Source: Acridotheres tristis (lineage: Eukaryota > Chordata > Aves > Passeriformes > Sturnidae). From it: a DNA stretch of 64,000 nucleotides. Shown in pieces: positions 38,801 through 50,363 of this stretch. The stretch's first letter is position 1, and each line of letters opens with the position of its first letter. Under the pieces are notes generated by a model, which did not search any database, had not been told where the DNA came from, and was given only the letters and a program-made list of their open reading frames with translations. Location of the stretch: NCBI GenBank assembly GCA_037013685.1, contig CM072887.1, forward strand, positions 44,567,154 to 44,631,153, in the 5' to 3' direction. The translations under genes were made by a program, and so were the position numbers.

Positions 38801-41800
38801 TATTTTTATTGTTCAGACTGCAAGTACCACACCATCATTACACCCCATGCACACAAATGAGAGAATTTATTTTCATTTTCAGTGTACTCTGAGTTTTTCA
38901 ACTCATCCATTTTAAGACTCTACCTTTTCAGAAAAAAATCTGCATTTGTAAAAGCAATTTGAAGCATTTTACTAATATCTAAGAATAATATTGAAGTCTA
39001 AAAAAATTTCTAAGACTTTACCACTCATGCTTTTATATATTCTCTCTTTCTAAAATAAAGTCTTTTTAGAGTTTATTTTTATCTGATCATAATTTTTTCA
39101 AACAAAAAAATCAACTTATCTAAAACTTCCATGCATATTATTTATAAATTAAAGTAACTATAAATATTAACTGTGCTGTGGAAAAGTAAACTAATGTGAA
39201 ACTAATCTGAATGATTCCTTTCATAGTTATCATAGACAGGACAGTTAATAATAAATGTTAATATATTTTGCAAAATTCAAAATTCTTCAAAATTATCTTA
39301 AAAGCAAAAAAAAAAGTAGTAAAGAACAACTTGAAGGTTTGTTTTTTGTTGGGTTGTTGATTGGGTTTCATATTTTAACTGATTTGGTTTCTTATTTTAA
39401 CTGGGGAGTGTGTGTGTATGTGTTTGTCTATTGGTTGTTTTTTTCCCAGGGAAATGCAATCAAGGAAAGTGAAAGTAAGATATAGGGCAGAAATTCTAAT
39501 ACACATTTTAGTCAAGAAACTAGTGACACACGTCTATACTTACCTGCTTAATCATTAAAACAACTGTATAAAAGAAAATCTGTGAAGTTAGATTTAATGA
39601 AGGCTACTACTCTGCCTATTTACCCTGGTAAACATACATATGTATATATACATTATATTAGACTTAGTAAAATACCATACACACATTTGGGAAAATATTA
39701 TTTCGAGAACTGCTTCTTTATCAGAGATTGATGTGTTTATTTTTTGTAAACCATCACCTCCTTAAAGCTTCAGTGATTTCCTGTACTATTAGTTATTCTA
39801 TTTGCTTAGTAAAATACTATGTAATGTTCATGGTTCATAAATCTTTTCTCAAATGTTAACAAATGAATTTATCAAGATCTTATTTTCTTTTCCCTTGTAA
39901 TCCTGACTCAGTCAAGCTGTTTTGATGCACTGTAACATTAATCTTTACCATCCTGACATTTATTTGAGCTTCTGCTTTGCATGAATGTCTCACTTTACCG
40001 TTTTGTGTAAGCTTGACTATTGATTTACAAATAAGAGTGTGTTCTTTGCAGAGGGGAAGAGCATATTTACAAGAAAGCTCTTAGCTGACTGCATCCACAT
40101 CTATAGTACATTTTCTCCAGTGTATGTCAGGAATCAAATCTTTTACATTTTGTGGATAGATAAAAGCTTTGAAATTGAACCAGTGTAAATAAAAGCAGAA
40201 TTTCACATATTATATTTTCCAGATGAGAAATATAATACGTAATTCAGAGCTTCCTTTTTATTTTCCTCTATGTTTGGACTAATGGACTTCTTTTGCCACT
40301 GTTCCTCAAGGAATCAAAAGGTCAGCAGTTAACATCTACCACTGGATGTACAGGCTGAGATGAATCAAAATAATTACTACACTAGAATTATGTTTTCTTA
40401 AATATGTACAATGGATTACAACAGTGTAATTCAGCTACGAAAATAATGTAGTAATAAATAATTTCTGTAACACCTACGATAATTGGTCTATTTTTATCTA
40501 AACTATTCTAATCCCTGAAAACAGATAGGAAATGAGTACATCAATCCCTAAAAACAATAGTTTGCAGCACTAATACTATATTTGCATGTACTCTCTAATA
40601 AAAGTAAGAAATAATTATTTGTCATGGGAGGCGGAATCTAGATTTGTTTTTCAATATAAATAGTATGGTAAAAGAAAAATGAAGGGATCTCTCTTAGAAG
40701 TTATCTCAACTGTTTTTACAAATAACTTGGTGTATTTTAAAGGCAGTGAGTGTAATTCTACCTAACATACCTGAAAAGAAAGGACAAAAATAATGAAATC
40801 TAACACATATTTAAAAATGATAAACAAAATTTAAAGTGTTTCCACATTGAACCCAGGTCAACTTTTTCTCCTGGAAATTTTATACCAAGGAATGTACACT
40901 CTCTAAGAAATTCTCTTAGCTCTTACAAACTACTAGTCCCATGCTACTCCATGATTTAGTATAATAAACCCTTTATCACAAAACTCAGGTAAAAATAAAT
41001 AGTTACCTTCTCACAAAATGGCACTTTTTAAGCTCTACTGCAGAGTTATTAAAGAACTTAATGTTTGCATCTTCATCTGGTTTGTTGAAACAGGTATATA
41101 AATATTAATATTTATGCAGTTCTTCTCAATTTCACACTAGTTTAGAAGATCTGACCTGCTTTGCTGTACTGCTCTGTGTGTATTTTAAAGTTAACTACAT
41201 AAGTTTTGGTTGCCGTAAATGTCTAAAATTGCTTTGGAAATGACAAAGGTTGACTTCATAGATGAATTGTGATCACTGCTATCTCGTGAAGAATGCATTA
41301 AAGACTGGTATCCTAAGAAGAACAGAGCTCCCCCTCGTTTTAAGGTAGCCCAGTGCAGCTGATAGTCTCAACACAAAGCATGAAAATTAATCCATTTTAA
41401 TTTGGAGATAAAATAACAGCAAATTATTTCATTCTCCATATTCTAATGCTGAAACTGATAAAGAAAGATTTTTTTTTTGTTTTAATAAACAATTATAGGC
41501 ATTAAAATTACACAAAAATGCCTGAAGTCTCACTGCTGAAGTTTGATTTCTGGGTTATTCCTGCTGAGATGTTATTCTGCAAAGTTAAATACAGCCCAAA
41601 CATATTCTTTCAAGAAAAACAAAAATCTTTTGGCTTTAGAATAAAAAGCTAAAAAAAAAAAAAAGAAATAAAAAGAAAAAGAACAGACTCCATATATTAC
41701 TGTCTTAACTCTGGATCTAAGAGTAAAACTGTGCTTTTACCTGTTCAATTGTTATGTTCTGAAATGAGAGAGTCTGAGCAGGGACAGTGTGAGCTCATAT

Positions 41801-42560
41801 ACAATGCTCTTCTCATCCAGGCATGACTACATTAGCTAAAGCTCTCTTTAAATCCACCCAGCCTGAGCAAATTTCAAATCTCTGTAATTCATTGTATTCT
41901 AAATTTCTTCCTTGGAAAGAAACAGAGAATGCAAAGGAAATGCACCATTTTCATCACCATAATTAAATTACCCAGCTTAACTATCCCTTGTTTTAAATTT
42001 ATCCAAGCAAGATTTTTCTTTCAAACTTGATGAGGCTCATAATCCTTTTAGTAATCAAACCAAGACTGAAGTCTTGAAGAATTGCTACATTGTCATTTAA
42101 CAGATGGTTATACAGCCCATGAAATAAATACTAGTTTTCCGAACAGTTTATGCTTTTAATCTCAGTAAGGACGAAATTATAGCATCTGAAATAACCTGAT
42201 TTTGAATCAGGTTGTGGATTTCTTGTATGTAGGAAAAGCGAAAGTGTTGATCTTTTCAGATAGATTTTAAAATCTGAAATATGGAATTCAAAAATTTCAT
42301 CCAAAAAGGAAACACTTTAAGAAATCTATGAGCAATTTTAGAAGAAGAAATAAGAAGGAGTTCCTTCTCAGTTATAACACTATCAGTTCCTACTGTATTG
42401 CCAGGTACTCACTTCTTGTTTTTATCCGACTTGCTGGACATCAGACAGCTGCCCCACCACATGGGACATCCAGGTACAGAGCCCCTGGAAAACACTGTAC
42501 TGGAACTGAAACCTTGGAGAAGACTTTTAAATATAAATGGTAAGTTAGAAATCATAAATG
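29805..42560. other. AT-rich non-coding DNA between the two LTRs
   Basis: No supportable gene; open frames are 60-105 codons without domains. A tandem duplication near 36811-37125 is listed separately. A run of A residues around 41651-41666 and small A/T-rich runs occur but have no element body that I recognise. Confidence 0.5.
36811..37125. repeat. Diverged tandem duplication, unit about 152-160 bp
   Basis: Landmarks recur in order: 'TTGACATAAACTGCTTACG' at 36811 and 'AAGACATAAATCATTGACC' at about 36970; 'TCTGGGA' in both; 'CAAGGTGGTCCTCTCTGAAC' at 36894 and 'CAAGGGGGCCCTCTCTGAAC' at about 37046; then 'GGTCTCCCCTG' and 'GGTTTCCCTGT'. The offset varies between 152 and 160 bases because of indels. 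The wording near the right end of each copy, with AATAAA at about 37140, is faintly LTR-like, so this may be two overlapping relics of a retroviral LTR. I cannot name a family. Confidence 0.55.
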
Positions 42561-42785
42561 TGTAGTGGGTTAGATGTGTGTATTTTCACTGGGTGATGGG
42601 TTTTAAACCGGAGGTTTTTATGTATAGTGGTAGTTACGGGACAAGATAGAGAATTTTGGGTGGTGTGTCTCTTCTTGTTCATCTTCTTCTCTTCCTTCTT
42701 CTTCACGGAAATTAGGTAGTTACCTTTAGATTGGTCAGTTGAAAGTCACTCTAAGAGTCATGGGAATCTATTACTAGGTCAAGAG

Positions 42786-42793
42786 TATAAATA
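42786..42793 (+). promoter_or_regulatory. TATA box of the probable LTR
   Basis: TATAAATA placed about 225 bases from the LTR start and 140 bases before AATAAA, the expected arrangement for LTR-driven transcription on the plus strand. Confidence 0.55.
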
Positions 42794-42928
42794 ATATAGG
42801 TGTTAAACTTCTATTGGTCTGTTTAGCTTTAAAAGGCCTTGAAACAGGCTCGGCTTGGAGCCATTTTTCCTATTTCTATCAAGGAGCTAGAAGTGCTGCT
42901 ATGCTTTCTATAAATTTTGATAAGATAT

Positions 42929-42934
42929 AATAAA
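42929..42934 (+). promoter_or_regulatory. AATAAA polyadenylation signal of the probable LTR
   Basis: AATAAA followed by CATTGAAG, positioned downstream of the TATA box as in an LTR R region. Confidence 0.55.
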
Positions 42935-43261
42935 CATTGAAGTCTGAAAACGAGAATCTGGCTCGACTGCCTTTCCAATACTCCTGGATCCAAACAAAAA
43001 CAGATGAGACTGATGACAAACCACTAATTAGTGTTGCAAAAGCCTGGCCAGTCCAGCATTCACCCTTATAGGACATGACATCATTTCTTGTCAGATGGTG
43101 GAGTAAAGGGCATAATGGAGGAAAGCATATTTTCTGCATGCTTGACAACAGTATAGTAATGAAGAAATACATCTCAGAACTCAAACCTGTAATAAAGCTA
43201 TGAAGTTTTAATGCTAATGGAACAATGTACTGAAACAATGACATTTTTATAGCCTGCCCTG

Positions 43262-43375
43262 CTGTAGAAAGGCTGAGGTTGGAATACACCTCTGGTCTCT
43301 AATAAAATGCCTTGCTCAAAGCAAGGGCAGATAGAGCAGGTTGCTCACTGCCTTGTCTGGAGGCTGCTTCAAAGC
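43262..43375 (-). mobile_element. CR1 LINE 3' fragment, minus orientation
   Basis: Plus-strand wording 'AGAAAGGCTGAGGTTGGAAT', 'ACACCTCTGGTCTCTAAT', 'TGCTCAAAGCAAGGGCAG' and 'AGAGCAGGTTGCTCACTGCC' is the reverse complement of an avian CR1 3' end. It sits about 260 bases right of the probable LTR. The 136-codon minus-strand open frame at 42879-43289 spans part of both elements and is therefore not a gene. Confidence 0.85.
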
Positions 43376-46300
43376 CATCAGCACAATCTTCCCTAACTCT
43401 GCCTCCATATTTCAATCTCAAATACTCATTCTTTTTTCCAAATAGGCTCTTAACACCTAAGCTCTAGTTGAATTCTCCGGCTAAGTCTTTTTACCCATCA
43501 CACTCATCAATCTCCTTGCAGCCACCCAATTTTGCTGGATTCTTAGTCTCTCTCCGACACTATTCATTTGTCCTAAACATCTCCTAATTCTTCTCTTCAC
43601 ATCTCCTTTCTCACCAAGATCTCCATCTACTAACTTTCATCCTCTCTCTCCTTTTGCACTTCAGTCCTTCCACGTTCTAGTTAATCACAGAGCTTTCCTT
43701 CCTCTTCCAGCTAGGTTCTCATGAAGGAGGTTGAAACTATTCCCTCTTCATCCCTAACTCTATTCACTTTGCAAGCAGTGACCATACACTGGGAACAAAC
43801 CATCAAATTCACTGGGGGCCCAAGAGTGGGACAGTAAAAAGCTCCAATAGATAAGGAAGTCCTGTGCAGGTCTGCGTTACTACATGTTCCCCATAAATAC
43901 TTTACAGATTTCAGTATTTTTAAACTGGTCTAGCACAGAATGGTAAAAATACTATTTCCTGCAGGTGCAAATGAACTACCTTTTTAAAGACACAATGGAA
44001 GATACAGCTTCAGGTCACCCCTTTTAGGGTAAGCCAAAGTCAGGCTGCTGTCACAGACCATGATAATGCTAAAATTTTTCAGAAAAAGTTTCCAGACTCC
44101 GAGCTAGGCAAACAAAATTCTGTCAAATCCAGTCTTTGCAATTGCTCAATCACATCAGCTCAAATCTTCCACAGAAAACACGATTTATTATGATTTCAGA
44201 TATAAACTATGAAAAAAGACTCCAAGTTTAGTTGTTCAGAAAGAAGCTACAGGCACCACAAAATAAATATTTCAGGAAAGCTGCCAGGCACCACCCATGT
44301 TTACAGAGAATAAGAAGTGAAAATACTTCTTATCATACTTTCCAGCACATTCTGCAAGAATGCCAGATATCTGTGTAAGCTGCACATGAAACAGGATTGT
44401 CCTCCAATGCTGATAGAAAGCCTGTCCTCGCTCGGGAGTCCTGTCCATTTGTTTACAGCACAATTTCTAAACACCATCAGCTCTTCATGTCACCTGTGAC
44501 ACCCTCCCCCAAATACCTGAGTGCTGCAGAGCTCTCAGTGGCATCTGTGCACAGTGACATAAACCAGCACTACTGACATAAACCAGCAAAGTCCCATTTC
44601 CCAAGGGAGACATGGTTGACACGAAGAGTAGCTACTGGGTTACTGATTTTCTGCTGTGATGTATCCAAGGGCAGTTCACGTATTTCTTTCTGGGGTGTAT
44701 CCAAGGTCAGTTTATGCATTTCCTTCTGTGGTGCACCTAAGGATGTCATCTTCTCTCCTCCAGCTGAAGTTTGTCAGTTCTGCGTGGCCACTAATGGAGT
44801 GTATGTAAAGAACTCGCTGATCAGGCAACACCAATGGAGGGATCCCTTTGAAAAAAAAAAACAACAGAATTTTAATTAAAGGGAAACAAAGTGACACAAC
44901 ATGAACTGAAACTCTCCAAGGTACAACTAAAAACAGCACAAGAAATGATGCAGACATCTTTCCAGTAAATCTGCTGGAGTTTTGAAATATAAAATTAAAA
45001 GGCTTCCTTAAAGCACTGAGATGCCACACTGGTAAATTATGTCAGCAGCAGTGTGCTATCCCCAGATTTCCCATGGCATACAAGCCTTAGCAGGTGACCT
45101 TGCCTTTTCCACCTTTATCTCACATAAAGAAACACTAGGCAAAGACAAAGAAGAGAAATAGAGTGTGTTTTTTATTTCTTCCTCCAACATATACAATCTC
45201 TGAAGTCCACAAGTAGTTACAGGAGTTTGTAAAACTATAATTAAATGCACAACATTAATAAGAAATACTCAGCTACACTGCAACTTCTTTAGGAAATCCC
45301 TTAGCAAAGTGACCAAAATTCAGGGCCCAAATGAAACTACTAAGTGTTATTTCTGGCATACTCTGGAGAAATAAGGTAGCACATAAGCTGTGTGGTGACG
45401 ACAAGCAGACAGGGAAAAAGTGAAATGTGAGGGCTCTAGCCATATTATTGACTGCCAACAGAAAGCAATGCTATGAAGAAGAAAAAAAACAACAAAAACT
45501 CCCAAACAACACAAAACCAAAACCCCTAGGTCTTGTGGCCTCCATTTTGCAACATCTGGCTTATCTTGTTGGAGATTTGGACCAGGTGAGTAGTAACTCA
45601 CCTGCTTAAGACCAGTATCTACAATACAATTCAGAGAACATAAGGCGCCAACATTGCACAACTGTTTCGCCCTTTGACCATCTCAAGGGATACTACCATA
45701 AATTCACTTTTGCCTGGCCAGGAAAATTTTATTGATTTCATTTTTAGAAGGAGAAAATAAAGACCAAATCAAAGAGTAATTTTACCTCTACTGTTGTACA
45801 GTCCAGCAAGAGACCCCAAGAAAATGAAACCTACAACCCAGCAGCCTGCTATCTGAACTTCCTGTGCGTGCAACAGCAATCTAGATCCTGCCAGGAGAGG
45901 ATCCTGGCACAGGATCTTGGCAGAGCAGGTGACACTATGACAAAGTGATGAGCTAAGGATTTTCTTGTTTGCCTATTAGTATTTTATTGACAAGGTCGCA
46001 ATAATGAAGGAAAGCTGCAATTCAGGCTGTGTTTGTCAAAAGCAGGACATGAAACCGCAAAGCTCTCCTGCACCCGTCTGTCAGAAGAACCACTAGCAGG
46101 GGATGTGTAGCATCAGACCTGAAACACGGCAAGTTAAGGCTCCCTGACTCTGCTTTGAGAACGGAGATACACAGGCTGCCTGTTAATTTCACACACTGCA
46201 AGGGGCAGGAAATTCCTGGAAACAGGAAACCATAGACGCTGCCTGATTTATAATTTAAATAAAGAAGGGAACAGAAGCCGAGAGCATGCAGATTCTCTAA

Positions 46301-49300
46301 ATGCAAACCAGAACCTACTTGGATTTCTGTGCTGCAAGGTCAGACCCACACAGTGCTCAAAAAGATTAATTAATTAATTCATTAAGATAGCTGAATCTAT
46401 AAAAGTAGGAAATGCGTTATAGAATTTAGAAGGCTTAAAAGTGAGAAAAATTCCTAAGCCTGAAAGAGTTGATAGGATTTACCAGCCTATAATGCAAAAA
46501 ATGTCTTCTTGTGGAGGAAATCAGAGGTGGGGTGCTCCTCCTCTTCAGTATCACTTAGTGACTCCACCTCAGGAAGCTTTATCTGAGCTGCTTTGGGTCA
46601 TCCCACTTCCAACTGCTGCTTCCCCTGCAGCATCCCATACTGTACCTGATGTTTTATGTGGAACTCAGCAGATCCGGAACTTTCTGTGTTTACCTCTCTG
46701 TGCGAGGACCAGCAGTGAGTGAACAAAACACTGTGCTCTTGTTTGCAGTGCACAGAGAAGCTAGGGAAAGGCTCCAGTCCTGGCACCCTTAAGGGAGGCT
46801 GTTCCGTGCCAATTTGGGAGCACAAAGACGCTCCAGAAAATACAGCTTTGGCAGTGCATGAAATTCCCCTCATTTTGGGAGAGTCTCTATTAGAGCTCTG
46901 CTAAGGAGCATGTCTCCAGCTTTACCCCTGTAATTACCATATTAGCAGTTTGACAGCTGGTTTTAAGGTAAAAAAAAATGGCCTGAAGGAGGGCTCTGGC
47001 AGCTGAATGCAAACTGGAGCATGCCTGAGCCTATACCTGAGTACTCAGGGATGCAGAATGCCAGGATGCTGAAGGTAGTTTTCCATTTTTTCCTCCTCCC
47101 CCCTCATTTTTTGTGTCACATGGAATTTGACCAGACCTACCAAAACAATTTTATCAGCAGGTTGCAGCCCACAGCTCAGATAAATTCTAACCAACCTCCA
47201 CATGATATTAGAACAGGTTTGGATTTATACAAGTACTGCTACTCCTCACTTAGCTTGTCATATGGCAAAACCCACCAACTACAAACCTAAACATCAGCAC
47301 AGATAGATCACAGGTGTGGTTTTCTTTTATTATTTGGGTCACACCGTACAAAGCGGCCTCTAGGATGAAGATGTAGCTTTAATTAAAATAGTCTGGGTGT
47401 GTTATTGAATGAATTTAAACTTGGGGACACTTTTTTCAGTGTATAGTACCAGTTCCTCTGATGCTTTTTGCTGCTGGGGTTACATGCACTGACACCTTGT
47501 GAAAAAAAAGCAATTTCCGAAGTTAATGCAATTTTCTGAAGGAATAAAGTTATTGTTTTCATGCTACACCCACAAATCATTTCCCTAAACACTCCATGTT
47601 TCAAACAAACATAGCATATGCAAATGTTTGGTGCTGTGCTGTCTTTGAATTATGCTTCTGTGTCCACTGTTCTAAGAGGCTTTTATTTATATCTGCTGTA
47701 CTATCTCAGACTACACACATGATGAAAGCAAATATCTCCAGGTTTTGAAAGTTTTCCAAAGAAATCCTGTATCTTGAGAAAATTAATGGGCAGCTCTTAT
47801 TCAATCCCACCGAGATCAAATTGTACACTAAAGGTCTCTAGTAACTGATTTGCCAAGTCAGGCCTGCAAAGCAACTGTAAATCAAAAAAAGTTGCGAGCC
47901 TAGAAATTCAACTCTAGATCCAAGAACTAGAAGAAGAAGAAAGAAGACTTGTACCTATTCTAAGTGATATCTTCCAAGTCCCTGAAACAACAAATGTTAA
48001 AAAACCATCTTGCTTTTCAACTGTGATCCACTCTAAGTGTGTCATGGAAAACTTTCCATACACTAATAGACATGGAAAATAACATTTCTTCTTAAAATAA
48101 TGAAGCACTGATGCGATGTCCAGCAAAATGAAAATCTCATGTAAAAGATGACAAAAACAAACCCATAGGGATTTAGGTTTAGCCCTTTTAACTTAGGGAC
48201 AAACACTTGTATAGTTTTAAGGAACTGGGCTACCCTCATTTCGGACTCAATTAATCAACTTTGAATTGTAATTAGAGCACGCCTCTTGTTAAAAAACAAA
48301 AAGTGTTCACACACTGCTGTACTCCTCAAAACAAGGCTACCAAAAAGAACAAAAATTATTCAGAAAAGGCACAGAAAGAGACAGGGAAGGGGAAGACTGC
48401 TTTTGTTTGGAGAAGAGTTCACTTGCGCCTTCCTTTAACCAGCTTAAGGTAGATTCAGCAATACACACCATAGCATTTCCTTTTCAGACAACTCTAGTCC
48501 TCATCTACAGTTCTATATCGCAGCCAAGAAACCTCGTCAGCAAGAGAGGGAGAACTCAGCACACTCACAGCATCTTAAATTGATACCTCAAACACTCACG
48601 TCGCAGACTTGGAACTTCAGGAAAAATAAATAATGAACTTTGATTCGACTATTACCAACAGGACTAGAATAGCAAACAAACAGGCAGGAAGAGGAGATTC
48701 TTCAGTAAAAAGAGAACACAGGAATGAGAATCTAAAAGATAAAAGAAATGATTGAGACAGAAAAAGAGGTACCCAGTGCTCCTACTTAGACATCCTCAAA
48801 CGAAAGAAAAAGCAGTTGTCTGCGAATAGACCAGAAAAAAAACCATATCAAATATTTCTGCTTAGAGTAAGTATAAACAGCGTCAAACATTGTGCCTCCG
48901 TATTGGGAAACTGTATGTTTCGTCGGGAAACAGATATATAGAAATCGGGAAATCGTGTACAACTCGTAGAAGCAAAGACATATTGTGCCTTCCTTAGGAA
49001 TATATCAATTCATATCCGGACAACAGGGACGGAAAACCAAGTATGAACCCCAAATGTTAGTGGCAGAAAAGAACAAGGTGACACAAGATCCAACAAAGTA
49101 ACATACACTAGAGTGCTCCATAATAGAAAAAAGTCCAGATCAGAAAAAAAAGAAAACTTAAATATCCAGACACACAGTAAATAAATTAACGTCAGTTCTC
49201 CCAACATGAAAACAACTATCAGAACAGAAGGTTTGAAAAAAAAAACGTTAAACTCAAGTCACACGTGCTAATTCCTATTGTAATCGAAGGGTATCACCAA

Positions 49301-49304
49301 ATAA
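43376..49304. other. Non-coding DNA leading up to the macrosatellite
   Basis: Mixed AT-rich sequence, slightly richer in G+C than the region before 42 kb, without a supportable gene. The open frames at 44616-44879, 45347-45661 and 46441-46722 have no domain that I recognise. A 36-bp tandem repeat lies at 44652-44760. The last kilobase (about 48.3-49.3 kb) is A-rich on the plus strand and may contain a decayed retroviral piece on the minus strand (see findings). Confidence 0.5.
44652..44760. repeat. 36-bp tandem repeat, three diverged copies
   Basis: Copies align at a 36-base offset: 'GATGTATCCAAGGGCAGTTC' from 44659, 'GGTGTATCCAAGGTCAGTTT' from 44695 and 'GGTGCACCTAAGGATGTCAT' from 44731. 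The period is a multiple of three, so one plus-strand frame stays open across it and yields a 12-residue repeating peptide. Just left, at about 44560-44595, the words GACATAAACCAGCA occur twice at an 18-19 base spacing. The array is short and diverged; nothing indicates expression. Confidence 0.7.
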
Positions 49305-49396
49305 ACGACGACACGCTCAGGCCACAGAAGCTCCAGCTCCCGTGCCACAAGGGAACCGCCACCCAACAGCCCCACAGCGACATCCTCAAGCCACCA

Positions 49397-49418
49397 CCCA
49401 CACACCCCCCCCACACCT
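49397..49418. repeat. Length-variable C-tract of the unit (unit 1 copy)
   Basis: A C-homopolymer between CACACA and ACACCTG. Counts in units 1 to 9 are 8, 7, 7 (with an adjoining A-to-C change that makes nine in a row), 8, 8, 8, 9, 8 and 8. It accounts for most one-base differences in unit length and shifts the reading frame of everything downstream. Confidence 0.85.
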
Positions 49419-49858
49419 GCACAAGAGCCCCCAACTTCAGCTTGACTCACCACCGCGACGTCCGGCTCAGTCCCGCGCCGCGCTGGCAGCTGGGCCCTCT
49501 GGGCAAAAGAAGCTGGGCATGCAAAGCAGCGGACAAGAGGCTGCAGCCCTGCTTACAGGGGGCTCAAGCCGCTGCCTGGACCGCAAAGTGCCCGGGACTC
49601 CAGAGCACCGGCCCCCACTTACAGGGCGGCCCTGGTCCCCAAGGCCTACGGAGGCTCCTTCTCTCCAATTCCGGGGCGCTCCCCACTAAGCGGGAGGGTG
49701 CCCAACGCAGGCTGCCAGCTGAAGGGAGCACAAAGGCTCCCAGACCCATAGCCTGCTTACAGGCCGGTCCACACCCAGGGAGCCACGGAGCTCGGCCTTC
49801 CCCCAAGGCAACAGGAACCAGACTCTACAGGCAGGCAAACTCACGGCCTAAAGCCAAA

Positions 49859-49884
49859 GGGCCCCAGGGGCCCGAGGGGCCGGG
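49859..49884 (+). other. Potential G-quadruplex motif present in every unit
   Basis: Four G-runs (3, 4, 4, 3) separated by loops of 5, 5 and 2 bases, between the words CCAAA and AGCCC. The same words recur in every unit. The loops are C-rich, so hairpin formation competes with quadruplex formation. Confidence 0.5.
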
Positions 49885-50363
49885 AGCCCAGCCCCGACGA
49901 CAGGGAGGGCACACGCCCGGCCCCATGACTCCTGGCCCCACGCCTCTGAAAGGCAGGGGCCAGGGATACCCGCCTGATTACAGGGGGTCCCTCCAACCGC
50001 CCGCCGAGGCCAGGGGACGCACACAACCCCACTTACGGGGCCGCCCCCCGCAGCCCGGCACCCCCCAACAAGCACCACGGAGCACGGGCTCCGGCCTGCG
50101 CCCCACTTAGAGGCCGGCCGGAGCCCAGCCGCAGCTCAGCACGGCAACACAGCCGGCTGCAGGAGCCCCTCCAGCCTCCTCAATGAGGCCGCCAGTGAGG
50201 TGGCACCAGCACTTCTTCAATCCGCACCCTCGCAAGGGCCCGGCAGCACTCGTTCCTGTCACCTGGCTACAGCAGCCTCCCCAGCCCTGCTTACAGGCAC
50301 CTGGGGCTGCCTCTGGGGACAAAGGGACAAGGGGCTGCTCCTGGGGAAAGGTCCGCGCACGTG

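Larger units (their letters stand above)
42561..43003 (+). mobile_element. Probable LTR of an endogenous retrovirus
   Basis: The stretch begins TGTAGTGGGTTAGATGTG and shows an ordered LTR promoter layout: a pyrimidine-rich TTCTTC stretch near 42680, a TATAAATA box at 42786-42793, a 'GAGCCATTTTT' stretch at about 42859, an AATAAA signal at 42929-42934, then 'GAATCTGGCTCGACTGCC'. The spacing of about 140 bases between TATA box and AATAAA is reasonable for an R region. The TG start is clear, but I find no exact target duplication and the right end is uncertain within tens of bases. No retroviral genes adjoin it. I believe this type occurs in songbird genomes, but that is from memory. Confidence 0.65.

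Noticed and set aside
42879..43289. 136-codon minus-strand open frame
   Set aside because: It lies across the right part of a probable LTR and the edge of a CR1 fragment and has no domain, so it is a chance frame.
46441..46740. 93-codon plus-strand frame near 46.4 kb as a possible exon
   Set aside because: It is followed by CAGTGAGTGA, which resembles a splice donor, but there is no recognisable peptide and no companion exon that I can identify; too weak to annotate.
726..48126. Numerous open frames of 60-140 codons on both strands of the AT-rich part
   Set aside because: They have no recognisable domains, overlap each other on opposite strands, contain many Phe/Leu/Ser/Lys codons typical of translated AT-rich DNA, and lack supporting splice or promoter context.
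49685..49700. CTCF-like core (CCACTAAGCGGGAGGG) in each unit
   Set aside because: Several mismatches to the CTCF core by eye; noted only as something to score with a matrix, not as a site.
49265..50110. 281-codon frame at the array start
   Set aside because: Its first codons come from non-satellite flank and the rest from satellite; a chance join at the array edge with no domain.
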